A stretch of DNA of 64,000 nucleotides from Paroedura picta. Lineage: Eukaryota > Chordata > Lepidosauria > Squamata > Gekkonidae. The stretch lies in assembly GCF_049243985.1 (NCBI RefSeq), contig NC_135373.1:96095213-96159212 (forward strand), in the 5' to 3' direction. The translations under genes were made by a program, and so were the position numbers. The notes beneath the pieces were generated by a model, which saw only the letters and a list, made by a program, of their open reading frames with translations, was not told the origin of the DNA and searched no databases. Every line of letters begins with the position of its first letter. The first letter of the stretch is position 1. Shown here in pieces: positions 11,631-22,918 of this stretch.

Positions 11631-12789
11631 AACATAAAAGTGTTTCTATATTTAGGATACGTTAAATCACAAAAATACATTTGGATACTATGTGCATGAC
11701 AACTGTGACGATTGACCTTATTGTACTTTTATAATCCAGATGTCTCAAACAACTCATCAACTTTAACGCCCTCCCTCAAATTTGTTGATGGGCACCTTAG
11801 CTTATAATTCACCAATTGATAGCAGCTGCTCTTATGATTGTCTAATTTAATTAGACCGGGCAAACTTAACTCCGGATCTGACTGCAGGATCCTTAGATTA
11901 AATGCCCTCCTCCATGCCCTAGCTTTGTAAGAGATTTCAGAATCAAGTATTTATAGAGACTGGAGGTAAATCAGTTTTATTTGGGCCTATGGACCCAACC
12001 CATAAGGATTATATCTCCTTCTCCAGAAATCATGACTTGGGGGTGGACGGGGCACACTTCTTGGTGTAGATAGCAGTAAAACAACTGAGGAGAAATCCTA
12101 TATGTTTTAATTAGGAGTTTTAGATGAGTACAGCTACAATATAACATTCTACTGTTCTGGGCTGTAGAAATGAATACTGTATCCAAAATCGATCTAGAAA
12201 TAGTATAACATGAAACAAGCTCCAGAGTAAACAGAGAGAACAGTAACATTGTTTTACAGTTAATATTTGCTGGTATAAACCTAATAAAGCCATATGGCAG
12301 GGGTATACACTAAGAAAATGACTAATAATTGGATCAGGCCCATTATGCTTTTCTAATATTACCAAGATTGTCAACAGCTTGGGAGGAGTGATTTTTAAAA
12401 ATGTCAACAGAGGAAAGGGGTTGGCCTTTTTAAAATAAAATCTGTTACGTTGAGTGGTCCGTGTGGAAAAAGATGAATAATTCTAGAGCACCTACTGACT
12501 GGTCTTTCCAGTAACTGCAATGAGAAAGGCTGTATTAGTACTGGAATTGCACTCCTTTGTGTAACAAACCCTTTGTCAGAATAAATCACTCTTTTTACTA
12601 AGTGGCTTTAGCAGTAGTGGTGTGCTTTTTACAAACCACTACATATTTATAAATGTTGGCATACTTTGAGAGAAATCTTTTACACTAATTCAGATCAATA
12701 ACTCTGTGTAGGATTTTGACTGCAGTGTCTAGAATTATGGTTTCTGTAGTCAGAACAATAAACAGGGAGTTGCATTTTGTTTTATAAAA

Positions 12790-12985
12790 TGGTGGTTGTG
12801 GCCAGCCATTCAGTCATGTCTGACTCTTGGCAATCTCATGTCACAGCCGCTGCCACAATCCCCAATCCTATACCACCTCCATCAGCCGTGCAGTGTTCCG
12901 GCCGGTGTCGATCCCGATCATGTCCAATCACCACATTCCTTGTTGGCCTGCTTTCCTTTTCCCACTGACCAATACCATTGCATTT
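12790..12985. repeat. RTE/BovB-related SINE-like fragment
   Basis: The string 'cagccattcagtcatgtctgactcttggcaatctcatg' resembles the 3' modules of BovB and BovB-driven SINEs, followed by a CCAATCC-rich segment. The copy is old and incomplete. The remaining sequence between about 11.7 and 14.2 kb shows nothing else I can name apart from a TA-rich microsatellite near 13330-13400. Confidence 0.4.
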
Positions 12986-13324
12986 TCCAATGAGTTGGAT
13001 CATGTGATATGGCCAAAGTAAGTGAGCTCGAGTTTTGTGATTGTGCCTACCTATGATATAAAATATATGCATAGAATCACTAGACATTCTTGTTCTTTGA
13101 TTTTTGTGGTGAATCTAGGCTTGATTCATGAGTATTGGTTAGCTGATGGTTAAAGGTTTTTAAGACTTGCTAGCAAAAAAGCCCAAAGTAGCTTGCAGAG
13201 GTTTGCCAGGTGTAGCTCAGAGATTTTTCTTTTATTTGTGCCCCCCATGTATTTAGTGCCATTACTGACTCCAAAGGGGTTTTTGTAACATTTGTAACAC
13301 TTTTTTCAATCTGTTTCCTTCCTA

Positions 13325-13400
13325 ACCTGTGTGTGTATATATGTATATATATGTGTATAAATATATTTATATATATTAACATAAATATATATATTTACAA
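13325..13400. repeat. (TA)-rich microsatellite
   Basis: Interrupted TATATG/TATAAATA repeats run for about 75 bp. Confidence 0.75.
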
Positions 13401-14229
13401 TAAATGGATATGTTGTTGTTCAGCCTCTTCTCCTAGTATATCTACTTTTTAATTCAAAGGCTTTATTGAAATTCATGAGGTTTATTTGGACCACAATTAC
13501 AAACCTTGGGAGAAAATGGAGTGGTGAATGTCAAAAGTATTGATCTGTTTAAATGACTCCAATGTGGTAAAAACTCTCATTTGAGAACAAAATTTATTTT
13601 GTATTGATGCAGAAGGTAAGTTGAGGAAGTGTTAACCGTGAGTGAAGAGCTTAGCAGGACTCTAGAATAATCTAGAAAAATCAGCATAACCACCAAATAC
13701 CAACCCTGTATGTTCATGCTTTGGTGCTATGAACAATATTATTCAATATTTAAACACTGAATTTTTGATATTGTCATGTGTGTGTATGTATGTATGAACA
13801 TATATAGTTGGATTTAAAAAAAATGTTACTCTTGGGCACCTGTGTTTGATCAGAAAAATGTTTTTAACAAGCACTGGAAGGTTATCTTCATGGCTGATTC
13901 AAGAGATCATTAAGGTCAGATGATAAGTCTGGGAGACATCTTGAAACTATAACCCCCCAATAGGTCTAAACATGTTCCCTAATATCAGCCCACATAGAGA
14001 ATTTAGTGCTGTGTATCAGACATTTAGTTTTAAAAATTGTTGGTTTAAAGAACAATGAAATCTAAGCAATATCCAGAATATTAAACATTTTTATTTATTT
14101 TTTATATTTTGTAGTAAAAGAATGAAGATATACATGTAGTGGAAGGTGAGCATTATGACAATCTGCCATGCTTTTGAAATAGTTCTTGCATTGTTGCATG
14201 ATATTAATTCTTCACTATTATTGCTCTAG

Positions 14230-14284
14230 AAAGAGGCATTGATCTTATCATAGTATATGATGATATATTATTTGGCAGTGATTG
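14230..14284 (+). pseudogene. Exon-like block 3
   Basis: The acceptor is 'attattgctctag' and the donor 'ATTG|gtaagt', a near-consensus pair. The 55 bases read (E)RGIDLIIVYDDILFGSD with two bases left over. The phase matches the end of block 2 when its original donor at 11494 is used. Two of the three reading frames contain stops; the one that fits the neighbours does not. Confidence 0.55.
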
Positions 14285-15425
14285 GTAAGTATGTTTTTTT
14301 TCTGAAAAGGTTTTTGACAGATAAAGACATGGTCTTACCAATCTCCTCTTCAAGTGATGATTCAATTGGTGGAGAGGCCCTATGAAAGGGACAGTAGGCA
14401 GTAACTTGCAGGAGACATACCAATCCCAGATTCTGAAAAGTATTTCAATATTGCTATGAGGCAGCACCTTATGCAGGGAATCAAGGACAGTCTAACGTGC
14501 TGCAAAGGTCCAAGCACATGGTTGCATTATAACACTAAAACAGAATTAGGGGAGGTATTTACTGTATTACTGGGAACAAATTTGTTGATTGCTCCACATA
14601 CTAATTTCCCCCCTGTTGTGCTTAACCCATCCTTATTCCTCCAAGCCCTTCCAAGATGAAGAATAAGCTGCATAGAACAAATGCATTCTCTCTCTGCCCT
14701 TACATTTGTGCACTGGGAAACACACAGTCCCACCCTCAGCGCCTTTCCCAAATGTCAGTGCATTTTGAACAAGGTTTCACCTGAGAACATTGTTTTTTCC
14801 CTAACACCTACATTATTTTGTCATCTGTAAAATGTGGAACTTGTGAGCATTTCTTGGTTGCTATGACAAATTTGGTTATGAAAAATCTATGGAAACTATT
14901 AGAGCACCTAGGTTTTTATTCATGTTTTTAGTAGAGTAGAGTCATTCCAAACTGTTTGACTTCAGCAGCCTGAGCCTTAGTGTCTCTTGGAAGTAAATAT
15001 CATTGATTTCAGTGGAACTTACTTTGAGGTAAGATTGGCCTCTCAAAAGAAAATCTAAAAAATCCAGCAAGGTTGCTGGTTCCACAACAGCCATTTTGTA
15101 AACTTCTTGTTTTTAAAAAAATTATCTTGTTTAGGTCCTCCCCTGACTATGGCATCCTGGAATGGACAAAAAAATCCCAGTTGGCTACCAGGGACATTTT
15201 GTTTATTTTTAAGAATAAACCTTCTTAAACATTTTTTAAAAACCACCCTGGAGGCACAAATCCAGGGCAGTGAAAATGCTCCCCTGTCTGGACCCAGGAA
15301 GAGGTAGGGAAAACTGCCTCATCCCAAACACCTGGTGGCAGCCTGGTGCGGTGCCATTGGTGCAGAATAGGTCACAGTGTCTCAAGATGGGAGGGGGAGA
15401 ATTAGACAGATGAGATGATCTAGAA

Positions 15426-15783
15426 CAGTGGTCCCCAACCCCTAATCCGGAGACCGTTACCGGTGCATAGATCAGTCGGTACCGGGCTGTGGCTCCTCCT
15501 CATCCTCCTCCCTGGCTGCTGCCTTGGGGGCTGCCCTGCCACACTGCTGCTGGCTCACCTTTGGTGCTCTCCAGCGGCCGCAGTGGCTGGGGCTCCCCCT
15601 CGGCATGGCACTGCGCAGCTGCTGCTGGCAGTGCCCCCCAGTGGGTGGTGGGAAGTCAGGGGTGCCAGTGGGAAAGCAAGTGGAGCAGGGGCTTAGGTGG
15701 CAGTGACTACCCCCCCCCCCGGGCCTCAGTAAAATTGTCAAATGTTGACCGATCCCCGGTGATAAAGAGGTTAGGGACCACTG
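15426..15783. mobile_element. hAT-type MITE, CAGTGGTCCCCAACC ends (subtype with ACCGGT)
   Basis: The left end is cagtggtccccaacc and the right end ggttagggaccactg. The flanking 8-bp duplications are atctagaa and ttctagaa. Its interior (an 'accggtgcatagatcagtcggtaccggg' region and a CTGCTGCTGG-rich block) matches the copy at 23032-23407. The open frames seen here are compositional and not genes. Confidence 0.85.
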
Positions 15784-16418
15784 TTCTAGAAGATTCCATC
15801 AGGGATATAGTCTGATTGGTTCAGTGTCATCACCTGACTCACATAAGCGAAGAAATATAATTTACCTAAGAGTCAGAAAGAGACAGGTTAGCTTGGATTC
15901 TCAGAGAACTGCTGCAGCTACATAGAAAGGATGCCTGAATTGTGGCCTGCAATTGCAAGAAAGTAAGGGCTACAGCCCTAATAACAAAATCTCGATTTGT
16001 AATATATGAAAAGGCCAAAAGGTTAATTGTTGCCATAATATTAATTTCTTTGCTATGCTACACTGTGTGCAGGGGAAATTATTAGGCAGGCTTTCTGGTC
16101 TGCTGTGAGTGACAGAGAGAATAGAATTGAGAATATTTTTCAGAAGAATACTACTAAAGTGGTGATCTGAAGAACCCATATGTGGAAAAGAAGAAACTCT
16201 GTTTCATAAATGGAATTTACTTCCAAGTAATGTGATTGGGGATGCAGTACAAAAAAAGATAGAATTCCAAAGCAGAGGGATATATGGCATATAACACCAG
16301 GAGTTTCAGAGGAAGCATAAAGAAAATGGGCGCATTTCCAAAAGATGGGTAACAAACAAGAAAAAGCAATTGAAGATGGAGAAACATATGTCACTTTAAA
16401 AATTACATTACATTACAG

Positions 16419-16633
16419 TCAAAATCTGAGATGCAGAGTCCATGAGGCTGTAGCTGTAAAAATACAGATGAAGTAAATGAGGAGCAAAATTACATGAAAA
16501 CTGTTGCTGCATACTTTATTAGGATTAATGACTGTGAAACAATTCCTGTTTTTTTCAGTACTTAAAAACTAGGTAATATTTTTCCTGTGTGTATGCTTAG
16601 CATCTGACTTACAGAAATCTAGAAGCAGAGCTG
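16419..16633 (+). pseudogene. Exon-like blocks 4 and 5 (54 and 19 bases)
   Basis: Block 4 (16419-16472) follows 'acattacattacag' and ends before 'gtaaatga'; it reads QNLRCRVHEAVAVKIQM with one base in front and two behind. Block 5 (16615-16633) follows 'gcatctgacttacag' and ends before 'gtaaca'; it reads (K)NLEAEL and finishes in phase 0, as the next block needs. Block 5 is microexon-sized, so on its own it would be unconvincing; its support is the phase agreement on both sides. Confidence 0.4.
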
Positions 16634-17013
16634 GTAACAAGGAGTCTGCTCTTAAATTGAAGAGATGTGTCTTACGTGTTAACTTTGAATCTTGGCTTAA
16701 ATATCATGCTACGAGAGCTGATGAGTACGCTGTATTTAGGCAACATTATTGTATGCAATCTTATGCTTTCAAGTAAACATCTGGGCTGACATTAATCACT
16801 GCATTTAGCTAAAGGTAGCAGCTAACTTTCCCAGTAACAAGATTATGATGGTTTGAGCTCAGAGGAATATAATAATGTTTATAAAATAACTTCCAATCTG
16901 AATGCCATGCAGTAGATTCTCCATTTCATCCTCACTTTGCCAGATCAAAAACTAAGGAATCATCCTAGACTTTTATGGGGATTTTTCAAATGAGCTGAAC
17001 TGTCAGTCCTAGG

Positions 17014-17740
17014 GATGTCAGCCTCCAGGTGGGACCTGGGGACCCCCTGGAACTACAGGTCATCTCCAGACTACAGAGATAATAATATATTAATAATAAT
17101 AATATTTTAAAATGTTTACCCCGACCTTCCCTGGTTGGTTCAGGGTAGCTGACAACAAACTTAGAAACAATCATATAAAAAAAACATTAAAACTTTTTAA
17201 CATTTAAAAACTACCTCCTCCTGATAATTTGAACCTTTCTGAGGGGTGGCCGGAACTTGGAGGGATTTTTATTGACAGATGGGGCAGGGAGGCCAGCATC
17301 TTACAATGTTCTTTCCTGGACTCAGCTGTAGGCTTGGCAGGACAGCTCTGTCTTGAAGGCCCTCCAGAATTAAGTTCCTTGGGGGCATTCCACCAGGCTA
17401 GAGCCAAGGCCAAAAAAGCCTGGATCCTGGCTGAGGCCAGTTTTATCTCTTTGGGTTGGGGACCCAGATTTTAGTTGCTCAGTCTTAATGCTTGGAGGGG
17501 GGGGGGGTTATAGAGGAAGATGCAGTCCCATAGATAGGGTGTTAAAAGTGAGAGTCAAAACCTTGGACCTGATCTGGTCTCCATTCTGGAGCCAGTGTAA
17601 CTAGAAGAGATCAATTTCCCTGGAGAAAATGGATGCTTTGGAGGGTGGACTCTATGCAGTATACCCCACAGAGGTCCTCCCCTGGCTCTATCCTCAAATC
17701 TCCAGAGGGGGCATCATGAATTTGGCAACCCTACACCCCC
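17014..17740 (-). repeat. Squamate MITE split by an L3/CR1-like LINE insertion
   Basis: The outer parts (17014-17085 and about 17590-17735) are the two halves of the 'ggttgccaactcc' family in reverse; the right half ends 'tttggcaaccctac'. Between them sits an L3/CR1-like copy (about 17088-17470: AATAATAATA stretch, 'aatgtttaccccgaccttccctgg', 'ccaccaggctagagccaagg'). The order of insertion is therefore MITE first, LINE second. Confidence 0.6.
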
Positions 17741-18169
17741 AGTCCCCACAAATGGTTGGGTGAGGGGGGGACACCTGGCAACCTTGGTCAGTACCCAAAG
17801 GTCAGACGGGCAGTTTTGCAGAATGGATGGGGATGCGGGAGAGCAACAAAATAAAGCAGTCTTCAAAGTATGTTCTTAGTTGTAGGTAATTTACTGTTTT
17901 CTAATCAGTTGTTTCATTTTGGTATGCATGAGTGAAGAGAAAAATGTACCCCATGTATCCCATGTATCCTTGTGCACTTTATTAAATGAGCATCATGAGT
18001 CTGCCTTCTGTTGAATAGTTGAGGCTAAAATAGACTCTTGAGTTATCTTCACAGATGATGTATGTATTTGACTACATAGTAAATATGTCATTTGTATATC
18101 TATGGTTTGCTGCAAAAATATATCTTAACAATGGATTGATTTTGCATGAAAAGTCATTATATTCTGCAG

Positions 18170-18387
18170 TCACTGGGAATAGAAAGCAGTTGTAGTTCTG
18201 ATATTTCAAAGCTGGCTACTGCTGATGAGCTGACTAAAATTCTCCTGCATTTTCTGAACCAAGATCTGTCAAATAAAAACATTGATGGGATTAAGTATGA
18301 ACCTTGGCCTAGATGGACAAATACAGTTATAAAATGGAACTGTATTTGGGAGAACCATTTTCAGTTACTGATTCTGGTGAAACAATT
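18170..18387 (+). pseudogene. Exon-like block 6, one base out of frame
   Basis: The acceptor is 'tcattatattctgcag' and the donor 'CAATT|gtaaga'. It opens in phase 0 as SLGIESSCSSDISKLAT, ADELTKILLHFLNQDL, up to a KYEPWPR segment near 18310. Beyond that the more protein-like reading is in another frame (MDKYSYKMELYLGEPFS, TDSGETI). The block is 218 bases, one short of a multiple of three, while both neighbours require phase 0 at each end. A one-base loss near 18308-18315 is the simplest explanation. Confidence 0.55.
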
Positions 18388-18769
18388 GTAAGAATGCCCT
18401 TGAGCATATACGAAATGCAATCTTTACTACTCCCACCTCCATAAGATAAGGTAGCTCCTTACAAATAGTTTCTTACCTGTTGAGGTAAGAAAAGACATAA
18501 GAAGAGATACATTAAAGTGTAATACTTTCATGTACAATTGTATTAGAGCAACAGGAATATAATAGCTACACTGACAAACCTGTGGTTAAGAATATGACTG
18601 TTCAGTGTTCCATTCTTTTTTTTTTTACTTTCCATGGAACTTAGCTGGCTCCTGAGTCTTCCTGGCACAATAGGTTATTAGAGCTGTACTTATGAAGGTT
18701 TTACATACAAGGAATCCAGGACTACACTGGCAGAATTTTAGGGAGAAGAAAGCACAGGGTATTTTACAG

Positions 18770-18829
18770 GCAAATGTTGAAATCTTTCAAGATGATGAAC
18801 CAGATTGGATACTTAGCATCCTTTCCTAA
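18770..18829 (+). pseudogene. Exon-like block 7, possible terminal exon
   Basis: It follows 'gggtattttacag' and reads ANVEIFQDDEPDWILSILS then TAA, in the phase predicted by block 6. It lies 160 bp from the PDE6H stop codon on the other strand. The stop may be the true end of the gene or one more lesion. Confidence 0.4.
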
Positions 18830-18989
18830 TTTCTTGCAAAGTTAATCTGAGAAAAAAATTGTTCAGATTTAGCCCATACCCACAAGCCACCTGTTCTGTA
18901 CAATGTCCACATTTGAATGGAGAGGTGAAGACGTGTCACAGGTGATAAATGCTGTTCTGAGCTCCAGGGGAGACAAGGATTCTAGTAGA

Positions 18990-19066
18990 TTAGATGATTC
19001 CAAACTGTGCCAACTCATGAAGCTCCAGATGGCTGAAAGCTTCCCAGGGGCAGATCACTGTAATAT
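18990..19066 (-). CDS. PDE6H: PDE6H exon 3 (coding, C-terminal)
   Basis: Reverse-strand reading gives [20 protein letters not shown] then QFGII and TAA. This is the C-terminal inhibitory peptide of the PDE6 gamma subunits, which blocks the catalytic pocket of cone PDE6 and contacts transducin-alpha. The acceptor is 'cttgtag|atatta' (reverse). The exon is 77 bases and starts with the last two bases of the Asp codon, in phase with exon 2. The terminal Ile-Ile is conserved in the family. Confidence 0.95.
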
Positions 19067-19379
19067 CTACAAGAGAGAGAGAAGGAGAAGGCATTTATTA
19101 CACCAACACATATCCAGATGAACAAACTTTTTAAATTAGGATTTTTAATTTGAAAGAGGCCCTTGATGAAGAAACAGATGATGGATAACAACTGCTCTTT
19201 ACATTATCCTGGAAGCATATGCCCACATGACAGAGAGTGAATAAAAATGCCCGGGAAGAACCCCTTAATGTAAATTTTTTTCAACTCCAGAATTATATAG
19301 CTACTCAAGCAACATCTATAACTTATATTGATTCATTTTTTGTGATTTGTATTCTGATACCTGAATAGGGAATAAAAAG

Positions 19380-19646
19380 GTAAAGGTATCCCCTGTGCAT
19401 GTCTGACTCTTGGGGTGACGCCCTCCAGCGTTTTCATGGCAGACTCAATACGGGGTGGTTTGCCAGTGCCTTCCCCAGTCATTACCGTTTACCCCCCAGC
19501 AAGCTGGGTACTCATTTTACCGACCTCGGAAGGATGGAAGGCTGAGTCAACCTTGAGCCGGCTGCTGGGATCAAACTCTCAGCCTTATGGGCAGAGGTTC
19601 AGACTGCATGTCTGCTGTCTTGCCACTCTGCGCCACAAGAGGCTCT
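19380..19646 (-). repeat. tRNA-headed SINE (copy 3), in PDE6H intron 2
   Basis: The copy runs in reverse from 'ggtatcccctgtgcatg' to 'gccacaagaggctct', lacking a short piece near the tail relative to the other copies. The flanks share a short aataggg-like duplication. It lies in intron 2 of PDE6H. Confidence 0.8.
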
Positions 19647-20084
19647 TAAATAGGGGATAGCAGAATTAAAAACTGAACACTTTTGAACTTTCATGAATCA
19701 CTGTGCATGGACATCCTATAAAGATCAAATTATACTTTATTTGCTATCTGTGGCCCACATGACAAATGGGACTACAGAGCTAAGAACAGAACATTTATGT
19801 TTAGAGGAATATGCCTTAGATTACTAGAAACTAGTAAAAAGAACAGAGGACAGCAGTTTCCATGCCCAAGTTCCTCCAAAGCATCTGACAGGCTATTGAC
19901 AGGAACAAAATGCTAAGCTAGCTTGGACTAAATAGTCTGATCTAGCAAGACAGTTCAGACATGGATTATTTTTTTGCAAGAATGACATCTGTCCTTGACT
20001 GGATCATCAGTTTGGTGAACCACTATCAACAGTGTTATTCTAATTATAAAGGAATACCTAAAATCAATATCCTATGCAGCCTAC

Positions 20085-20125
20085 CTGTTCCAAGTCCCTC
20101 CATTCCTGGGATATCATCTCCAAAA
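20085..20125 (-). CDS. PDE6H: PDE6H exon 2 (coding)
   Basis: A 41-base exon that reads FGDDIPGMEGLGT on the reverse strand, the signature central segment of PDE6G/PDE6H. The acceptor is 'ttttttctacag' and the donor 'acag|gtaggc' (reverse). The phases join exon 1 (two bases of Gly) and exon 3 (one base of Asp) exactly. Confidence 0.95.
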
Positions 20126-20959
20126 CTGTAGAAAAAACAAGAGAGGAAAGATGAGGCACAAGTAACAGTGAAAAGTCTAGCTGAATATGTGTTTTCTAAT
20201 TTAAGATTCAGATGAGAACATCCAAGCTTTCCTAAGAACCATTCTAATGCTAAACATTTTGTGAACATTCCAGTCCTATCCCCCTCAGCAAGTTTCTGCA
20301 TTTGGATTGGTCCTGTTTTGTCTTGAAGCACTTGAGGGATCACAGGATCAGCATGAATATCTACTGGGGATACGAGTTCTGGAACTTTATTTTTAAAAAA
20401 TGTAATTTCCTAAGAAATATAACTGATGACATGACTGGACTATTGCTCCATAATCATATCATCATGGTGTACCTGGCCATCAACAGATGTGGCAAATCAC
20501 CCAATATCATTATGAGAAACTATGAAAAGGCAAATTATTGTATCATTAGTCACTGAAAATGGATAAGACTTTAAATGCTAAGGTGTAATGGATCTGGGAT
20601 GTTCATAGCAAGCGAAAACTAAATCGTCTTAAGTTATTTGACCCTTAATGTCTACGTTGTCCTTGCTCTGTTTTATGTTGCCTTACTGACCTATCAATAA
20701 ATTTCTGTTACATAGAAACAGAAATGCATTTCTCATAGAGAGCCTTTCTTCAATCCTCACCCTCATCTATTCTAGTAAAGAAGGTTCTAGTAAACCACTG
20801 GGGGCATTGGATCTGTTTATTATATTTTTGTGTAGGTTCCAGAAAAACATACACCATCTCTTTGATATATAGTTTTAGCTATGTGTATCTTGAAACACAA
20901 CTTGGCCTCTATTCGTGGCCTGATATTTAAAAGTTTTGTAATGTATTAGTAATCTAATT

Positions 20960-21217
20960 ATAGGAATTAGTTCTTATATGCCACTTTTCTCTACCAGAAG
21001 GCATCTCAAAGCGATTTACAGTCGCCTTCCCTTTCTTCTCCTCACAACAGACACCCTGTGAGGTAGGTGAGGCTGAGAGAGCCCTAATATTATTGCTTTA
21101 TCAGTGCTGTGACGAGCCCAAGGTCACCCAGTTGGCTGCATGTGGGGGAGTGGGAAATCAAACCGGGCTCGCCAGTTTAGAAGTTGGTGTTCCTAAACAC
21201 TACACCAAGCTGGCTTA
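20960..21217 (-). repeat. Sauria-type SINE in PDE6H intron 1
   Basis: Read in reverse it has the tRNA-like head ('aagccagcttggtgtagtgtttagg', 'gggtttgatttccc'-like box), the 'ctgggtgaccttgggctcgtcacag' core, the 'cctcacctacctcacagggtgt' module and the 'aatcgctttgagatgcctt..ggtagagaaaagtggcatataagaac' tail. That is the structure of Sauria SINEs. It stops about 30 bases from the exon 1 splice donor. Confidence 0.85.
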
Positions 21218-21247
21218 ATCACTTAAGTTCTGAACCACTCTTCTTAC

Positions 21248-21519
21248 CCTTTTACGCCTTTCTTAGGGGGCTTGCTCTTGAATTGTCTTGTTTGCCTTTG
21301 CTTGAACTTGGGGGGGCCCTTGCGTGGAGTGGTGGGTCCAGTTCGCATCGGTGGTGCAGTTGGACCACTGAGAGTGTTTTCCTCAGTGCCGTCCTCAGCA
21401 TTTTCCTCGGGGGCACCACCACCATTTTCCTGGGGGGCATCACCACCATTTTCCTGGGGGGCACCATCTCCACCTTCTCCTCCTCCTCCTCCACCACCAC
21501 CACCATCTTCCTCAGACAT
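21248..21519 (-). CDS. PDE6H: PDE6H exon 1 (start), with an expanded N-terminus
   Basis: This is the cone rod-type cGMP phosphodiesterase inhibitory gamma subunit. The reverse-strand frame starts at ATG 21519, with an in-frame TGA two codons upstream, so this is the first possible ATG; the -3 base is A. Residues 62-90 ([19 protein letters not shown], then [10 protein letters not shown]) are the family's phospho-Thr/Pro and polycationic region, which binds PDE6 catalytic subunits and transducin. Residues 1-4 (MSEE) and 48-53 (NTLSGP) resemble the short human start, but between them lie nine Gly (6-14), then 8-residue repeats [24 protein letters not shown] and an acidic DGTEEN. With exons 2 and 3 the protein is 129 residues against about 83 in human. 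The donor is 'aaagg|gtaagaa' (reverse). Any 5' non-coding exon lies at higher coordinates and was not identified. Confidence 0.93.
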
Positions 21520-22554
21520 TCTTCAGCTACTCTGAGGCACTACTTTTTGAGATCAGTGTATCTAGAGGACAAAGATATATAGTTAATTCAAACCAGAAAA
21601 AGATGATACAAAGGTTATAATTTTGATGTCTGATGTCATGAGAGTTGGAAACTAAAGCTGGAAACTGAAGCCTCCTCATGGAGCTGATTCTTTGTGTCAT
21701 TCTCATTGCCTCTGCAAATGAATAAGCATTTGCAGCAGCAATGTGGTTTTATTCCCATGGTACGTTTTCCTTGTACTTTTCATTGCCTCAGTTTCCTGTA
21801 GTCACCCCCCATGTCAACATAAAAATTGAACATTGTGCTGCTGCAATGTATGAATAACATTATAGTAATGCTGCCATGATCTACTAAGTCCTTTGAATTC
21901 TCATTTTTTAAAAATAAGACTACTGCACTTTTTGTTGTGGAGATACAGGGGTTTGTCCTGCTATATTATTACAATGAAAAAGAGTACAGACTCCCCTCCC
22001 CCCAAAACAAGAAAGCTGGAAATTCAGAGCAGGTGGCAGAGCATATCAATAGATTTTTTGAATGCCATTTATCATTTTTAAAAGCTCCAAACGGGAGGGA
22101 GTTTGGATTCTTGCATAAGGCCACCCTCTCCACCCTTTCTGTCCTAAACATAAGACGAATGACAGTGCTTTTGGTACAACTCTGTTTTAATGTACTTGCT
22201 AATTTATTAAGATATCTACCTCACATTTCCATACAGAGACTCCCAAAGGAGCTAATAAATGTGAGGCTAATACTAAAGCATCATTAAAACAGTAGAATTC
22301 AAATAAAAGTAAAGCAATGATTGCCCAGAATGTGAATGACAAACATATTTCAGGGTTGAGGAAAAACTTAAATATCAGATCAGGTTGAGAGGTGACGAGT
22401 GGTTAGGGACCAATGCACTGTAATTCAGTCTTACTTTATTTCACTGTTTAGCACCTCTGGGGTTTGTAGCCACAACTGCAGACAAAGCAAAACAAAACAA
22501 AACAAAACCCACCAAAAAACAAAAAACATTTTGATGCCTTTGCAACAAAAGTGT

Positions 22555-22655
22555 TCAACTGCTTTAGGATGCTTTGGGCTGATCCTGCGTTGAGAAGGGG
22601 GTTGGACTAGATGGCCTGTATGGCCCCTTCTAATTCTATGATTCTATGATTCTAA
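22555..22655 (+). repeat. CR1 LINE 3' end
   Basis: The string 'gttggactagatggcctgtatggcccc' followed by tandem attctatg octamers is the hallmark 3' end of CR1 LINEs in birds and reptiles. The copy is heavily 5' truncated. Confidence 0.85.
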
Positions 22656-22686
22656 GCATTAAGATTAACGGTTAGTAGAGTGAAAC

Positions 22687-22918
22687 TAGGGTTGTGCGAT
22701 TCGGCCGCCAAAGCGGCCGTTCCGTCCGGGCGCAGCCAGCGCCGCACTGCGGGGGGGGGGGGAGGGCGGTGCCGGCAGCGGCGTGACAGCGGGCGCAACC
22801 ACGCAGGCGCGGAGTCCCGCTGTCACGCCGCTGCCGGCACCGCCCTCCCCCCCCGCGGTGCGGCACTGGCTGCGCCCGGACGGAACGGCCGCTTCGGCGG
22901 CCGAATCGCACAACCCTA
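22687..22918. mobile_element. 232-bp near-perfect palindromic MITE, TAGGG ends
   Basis: The two arms of about 100 bases are inverted copies (left start tagggttgtgcgattcggcc, right end ggccgaatcgcacaaccct with a final A), separated by a short centre near 22795-22810. Flanks agtgaaac and ggtgaaac make an 8-bp target duplication with one mismatch. The TAGGG end and 8-bp duplication suggest a hAT-type foldback element. It is extremely rich in CpG; the three open frames here are products of the palindrome. Confidence 0.8.

Larger units (their letters stand above)
10046..18829 (+). pseudogene. Decayed multi-exon host gene, unidentified
   Basis: Seven splice-flanked blocks line up on the plus strand: 10046-10184, 10851-11493 (with a SINE inside), 14230-14284, 16419-16472, 16615-16633, 18170-18387 and 18770-18829. 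Each has an AG before it, each internal one a GT after it, and phases agree at every join (1/2, 1/2, 2/1, 2/1, 0/0, 0/0). The encoded residues look like a globular protein, but I do not recognise the family and give no function. Two lesions argue it is dead: a 291-bp SINE inside the second block and a one-base length deficit in the sixth. The last block ends in TAA 160 bp from the PDE6H stop, so the two would be tail to tail. A possible upstream exon is 8368-8413 (phase-compatible, weak donor). The chain could continue into the blocks at 33.8-39.3 kb. The exon model is my inference from splice signals and open frames. Confidence 0.55.

Noticed and set aside
15463-15815. Leu/Trp/Cys-rich frames that look like secreted proteins
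   Set aside because: They fall inside a hAT MITE, and the same pattern recurs in the copy at 23032-23407.
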